From Paramecium sonneborni (taxonomy: Eukaryota; Ciliophora; Oligohymenophorea; Peniculida; Parameciidae): a stretch of 64,000 nt of DNA. Position numbers and translations under genes: made by a program. Below the pieces are notes generated by a model. The model ran no database searches. It was not told the origin of the DNA and saw only the letters and a program-made list of their open reading frames with translations. The stretch covers positions 91,321 to 155,320 of the forward strand of contig CAJJDN010000171.1 of the NCBI GenBank assembly GCA_905182985.1, given 5' to 3'. Of this stretch, positions 62,110-64,000 are shown piece by piece. How positions within the stretch are numbered: position 1 is the first letter of the stretch; each line of letters starts with the position of its first letter.

Positions 62110-64000
62110 TCAAATCAAACATTTTAAATTATTCACAAATTCTAATTTCGACAATTTCAATCTTACATCTAAACGAAAGAATAATTTCTTCAAAATTGCT
62201 TCCTACTTCCTTAAATTCAATTTAGGTATCTATATATGATTATTAACAATTATGCTTGATTTTTTACTCAAACTGTTATTTCGCAAAACATTTACTTATG
62301 ATGAACATTAAACTTTCTTAAGCCCTTTAATTTAATCAATTTTTTTAAATTATTAAGTGATTGATTAATCAAAAAGTGTTTTGGCACTTTTTAAATCCAA
62401 TTATGATTCTTAATCTTATAAAGTATTCAATTACTTAAAGTTATGAGAATCAAATTAAAATTAAGAATTCTAACTTGATGAATTTAATGATTGTTAAGTA
62501 TTTAATTTTAATGATATATTTGACTTCAAGACTTTTTAAGGCATCTTAAAAGACTCTTATTATGAAGATTCAGTAATAAGTGATGATCTTCTATTTTTAA
62601 GTGGAGTAATTTTACTTTCTGGACGACTAAGTGCTAATCCTACTTAAATAGGAGGAGATATCATTCTTATACTTGATTTTTATTTAATATGATCAGTACT
62701 AATAGATTTAGTAGTTTCAGTATTTTCTTTTTATTTATTTATCATATTCACCAATGTTTCTAAATCTTATTTAGCTTATTCAATATTTCTTTTTGCAGAA
62801 CTTCTATCAGTTAGAAGAGGATCTCTAAATGTTTCCTTAATTGGAGATCGATTACTTAATTAAAGAACTTAATCTTTTTTATTTGATAATCTATTTGTAG
62901 TTTTTGGATCCTATTCATTTTCATATGATTATATAGTATCCAAAGTATTTCTTTTATATTTATTAGATTTGTCAAATGGTTATAATTGTAAAGGAAAATC
63001 TTTTTTATTGGAATCATTATCCAACATATCAACAAAACTATCTTATTATTAAATAAATCCACTATTATTTTGAAAATCAATACCAGATTATGCTGACATA
63101 CTATCTTATCTTTTATTTGATCTTGAAGTCGGATTGTTTTACTTAGACTTCTTTTTATTAATAGTGTCATTGTTAGTAAATTGATTATCATTTTAAAAGG
63201 TTGGTAAAGAATCTTATAAATCCTATTTATTTTAAATTAATAATAATTAATCTATTGGTTTTTCTGGTTTATTAACATGAATTTTATTAAGTAAATGATC
63301 TAATTTTATTGGAGTTGGAATTTTAGGTAAATCCTCACATACTATTTAATGTAATTAAATAAAACTCTTTTATCTATTGTGATCTTATTTATCATTTTCA
63401 ACTTAAGGTAATGATGGTTTTTCAAAATTTAAGCTTTCTCTTATTGTTGCTAATTTCTATGCTAAAGTAAGTGTTATTCCTTCATTTTTTTAAGATTCTA
63501 ATTGAGGTTAATTATCAATAGTAGTAGAACTTCTTGTATCTAAGACTCTCTTTTTCGAATCCCAATCCTCAAATAATGATTACTTCATGCTTATTACACT
63601 ACTTTTATTGTGAATTTGGTGTATGGTCTTCTCAGTTATATTGAGACTTGTATCAAGAATCTTATTTTCTTATATATGTGCAAATGAAAAGAGAGAGTAT
63701 TCTGATTAAAGTATAGATATTTATGAAAAATGTCTTAGTTTATATTTAAATTCAATATCATTGCAATAATGCATTTTCTGAAAGATCAACTAATTGGTAA
63801 AGAATTGATGTGATTCAATTTCTTAAATAGAGTATTGTAAAATAGTATTATTATTTTGTAGAGCAAATATGTATTTATCAGTGGAAAAGATATCTTGGAT
63901 ATCTTTAATTTTAATTCTTATCATTTTTTGATTGAATAAATAGAATTCTCCATTTTCAGTTATGGTAACTCCACCAAGAGAAAATAGTATAGACTTTTTA
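62110..64000 (-). CDS. Possible RCC1-like, Gln/Ser-rich protein, 5' end beyond window
   Basis: A single frame with no TGA runs from the window edge to TGA at 62110 (about 630 codons). The part nearest the edge, GGVTITENGEFYLFNQKMIR and STDKYIFALQNNNTILQYS, looks like blades of an RCC1-type beta-propeller (hydrophobic-strand, TENGEFYLF pattern). The rest is long, disordered and Ser/Gln/Asn/Lys-rich (SLNFEKPSLPQVE, KSSIRMISPPIQV, LKNRRSSLITESSQQ), then a basic helical tail (RKQEAILKKLFFRLDVRLK). The opposite strand is also partly open, but its frames are short and broken by TGA. The RCC1 call is tentative. Confidence 0.55.

Noticed and set aside
62225..62690. Plus-strand frames (for example MLDFLLKLLFRKTFTYDEHQ)
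   Set aside because: The minus strand is open without TGA from 62110 to the window edge in one frame with consistent Ser/Gln/Lys-rich composition, whereas the plus frames are short and broken by TGA.
1..64000. tRNA, rRNA, CRISPR, bacterial operons and telomere repeats
   Set aside because: I looked for cloverleaf-like G+C-richer segments, regularly spaced identical repeats and G4T2/G3T3-type repeats, and saw none that I could support.

Overview
The window is nuclear DNA from a ciliate. Long gene-like reading frames contain many TAA and TAG codons exactly where conserved proteins carry glutamine, and the only working stop is TGA. Introns are tiny, mostly 20-34 nt, usually GTA...TAG. Removing them restores conserved domains and gives coding lengths divisible by three in nearly every gene checked by hand. 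With the strong A+T bias and dense packing this points to Paramecium or a close oligohymenophorean relative. It looks like a macronuclear-type assembly: there are no telomere repeats, no tRNA or rRNA genes that I can see, and one assembly gap (a single N at 38323).

Layout. 1-830: degenerate A+T-rich tandem repeats and a decayed patch resembling a LINE endonuclease. 1.7-10 kb: an N-myristoylation-type coiled-coil protein, an unresolved membrane gene, a small uncertain minus-strand gene and a giant coiled-coil protein. 10.2-20.4 kb, very tightly packed: SAM50 (minus) and LSM5 (plus) start 21 bp apart, followed by a large receptor-like membrane protein and a 1572-aa CH-domain protein. 20.5-36.5 kb: all plus strand. 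It holds a hypothetical gene, a stomatin-like protein, a small secreted protein, a coiled-coil protein, a CK1 kinase, a channel-like protein with a cyclic-nucleotide domain and a lost pore signature, a bZIP factor, CFAP77, two tandem cyclic-nucleotide-binding proteins, UBC9 and a pseudokinase. 37-41.3 kb: a C2H2 zinc-finger gene broken by an exact 999-bp repeat around the N, then alanine aminotransferase. 41.8-45.8 kb: a possible metacaspase relic, then minus-strand genes including ARS2/Serrate. 46.7-49.8 kb: three plus-strand genes ending in a signal-peptide multi-pass protein. 49.8-64 kb: all minus strand, with an LRR-ankyrin protein, RNA polymerase I subunit RPA2, RAE1, a 1592-aa multi-TM/PAS-type protein and the 3' part of a possibly RCC1-like Gln/Ser-rich protein cut by the window edge.

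There is no operon logic. The genes are ordinary eukaryotic housekeeping (SAM50, LSM5, UBC9, ARS2, RPA2, RAE1, ALT), ciliary (CFAP77) and ciliate signalling genes (cNMP-binding proteins, CK1, channel-like and PAS proteins). I found no clearly new multi-gene system. The most notable items are the pore-less channel-like protein, the pseudokinase, the missing TGA between a cNMP-binding gene and UBC9, the assembly duplication, and the very short intergenic distances. All gene models were read by eye under the TAA/TAG = Gln code, and exon joins are inferences unless stated otherwise.
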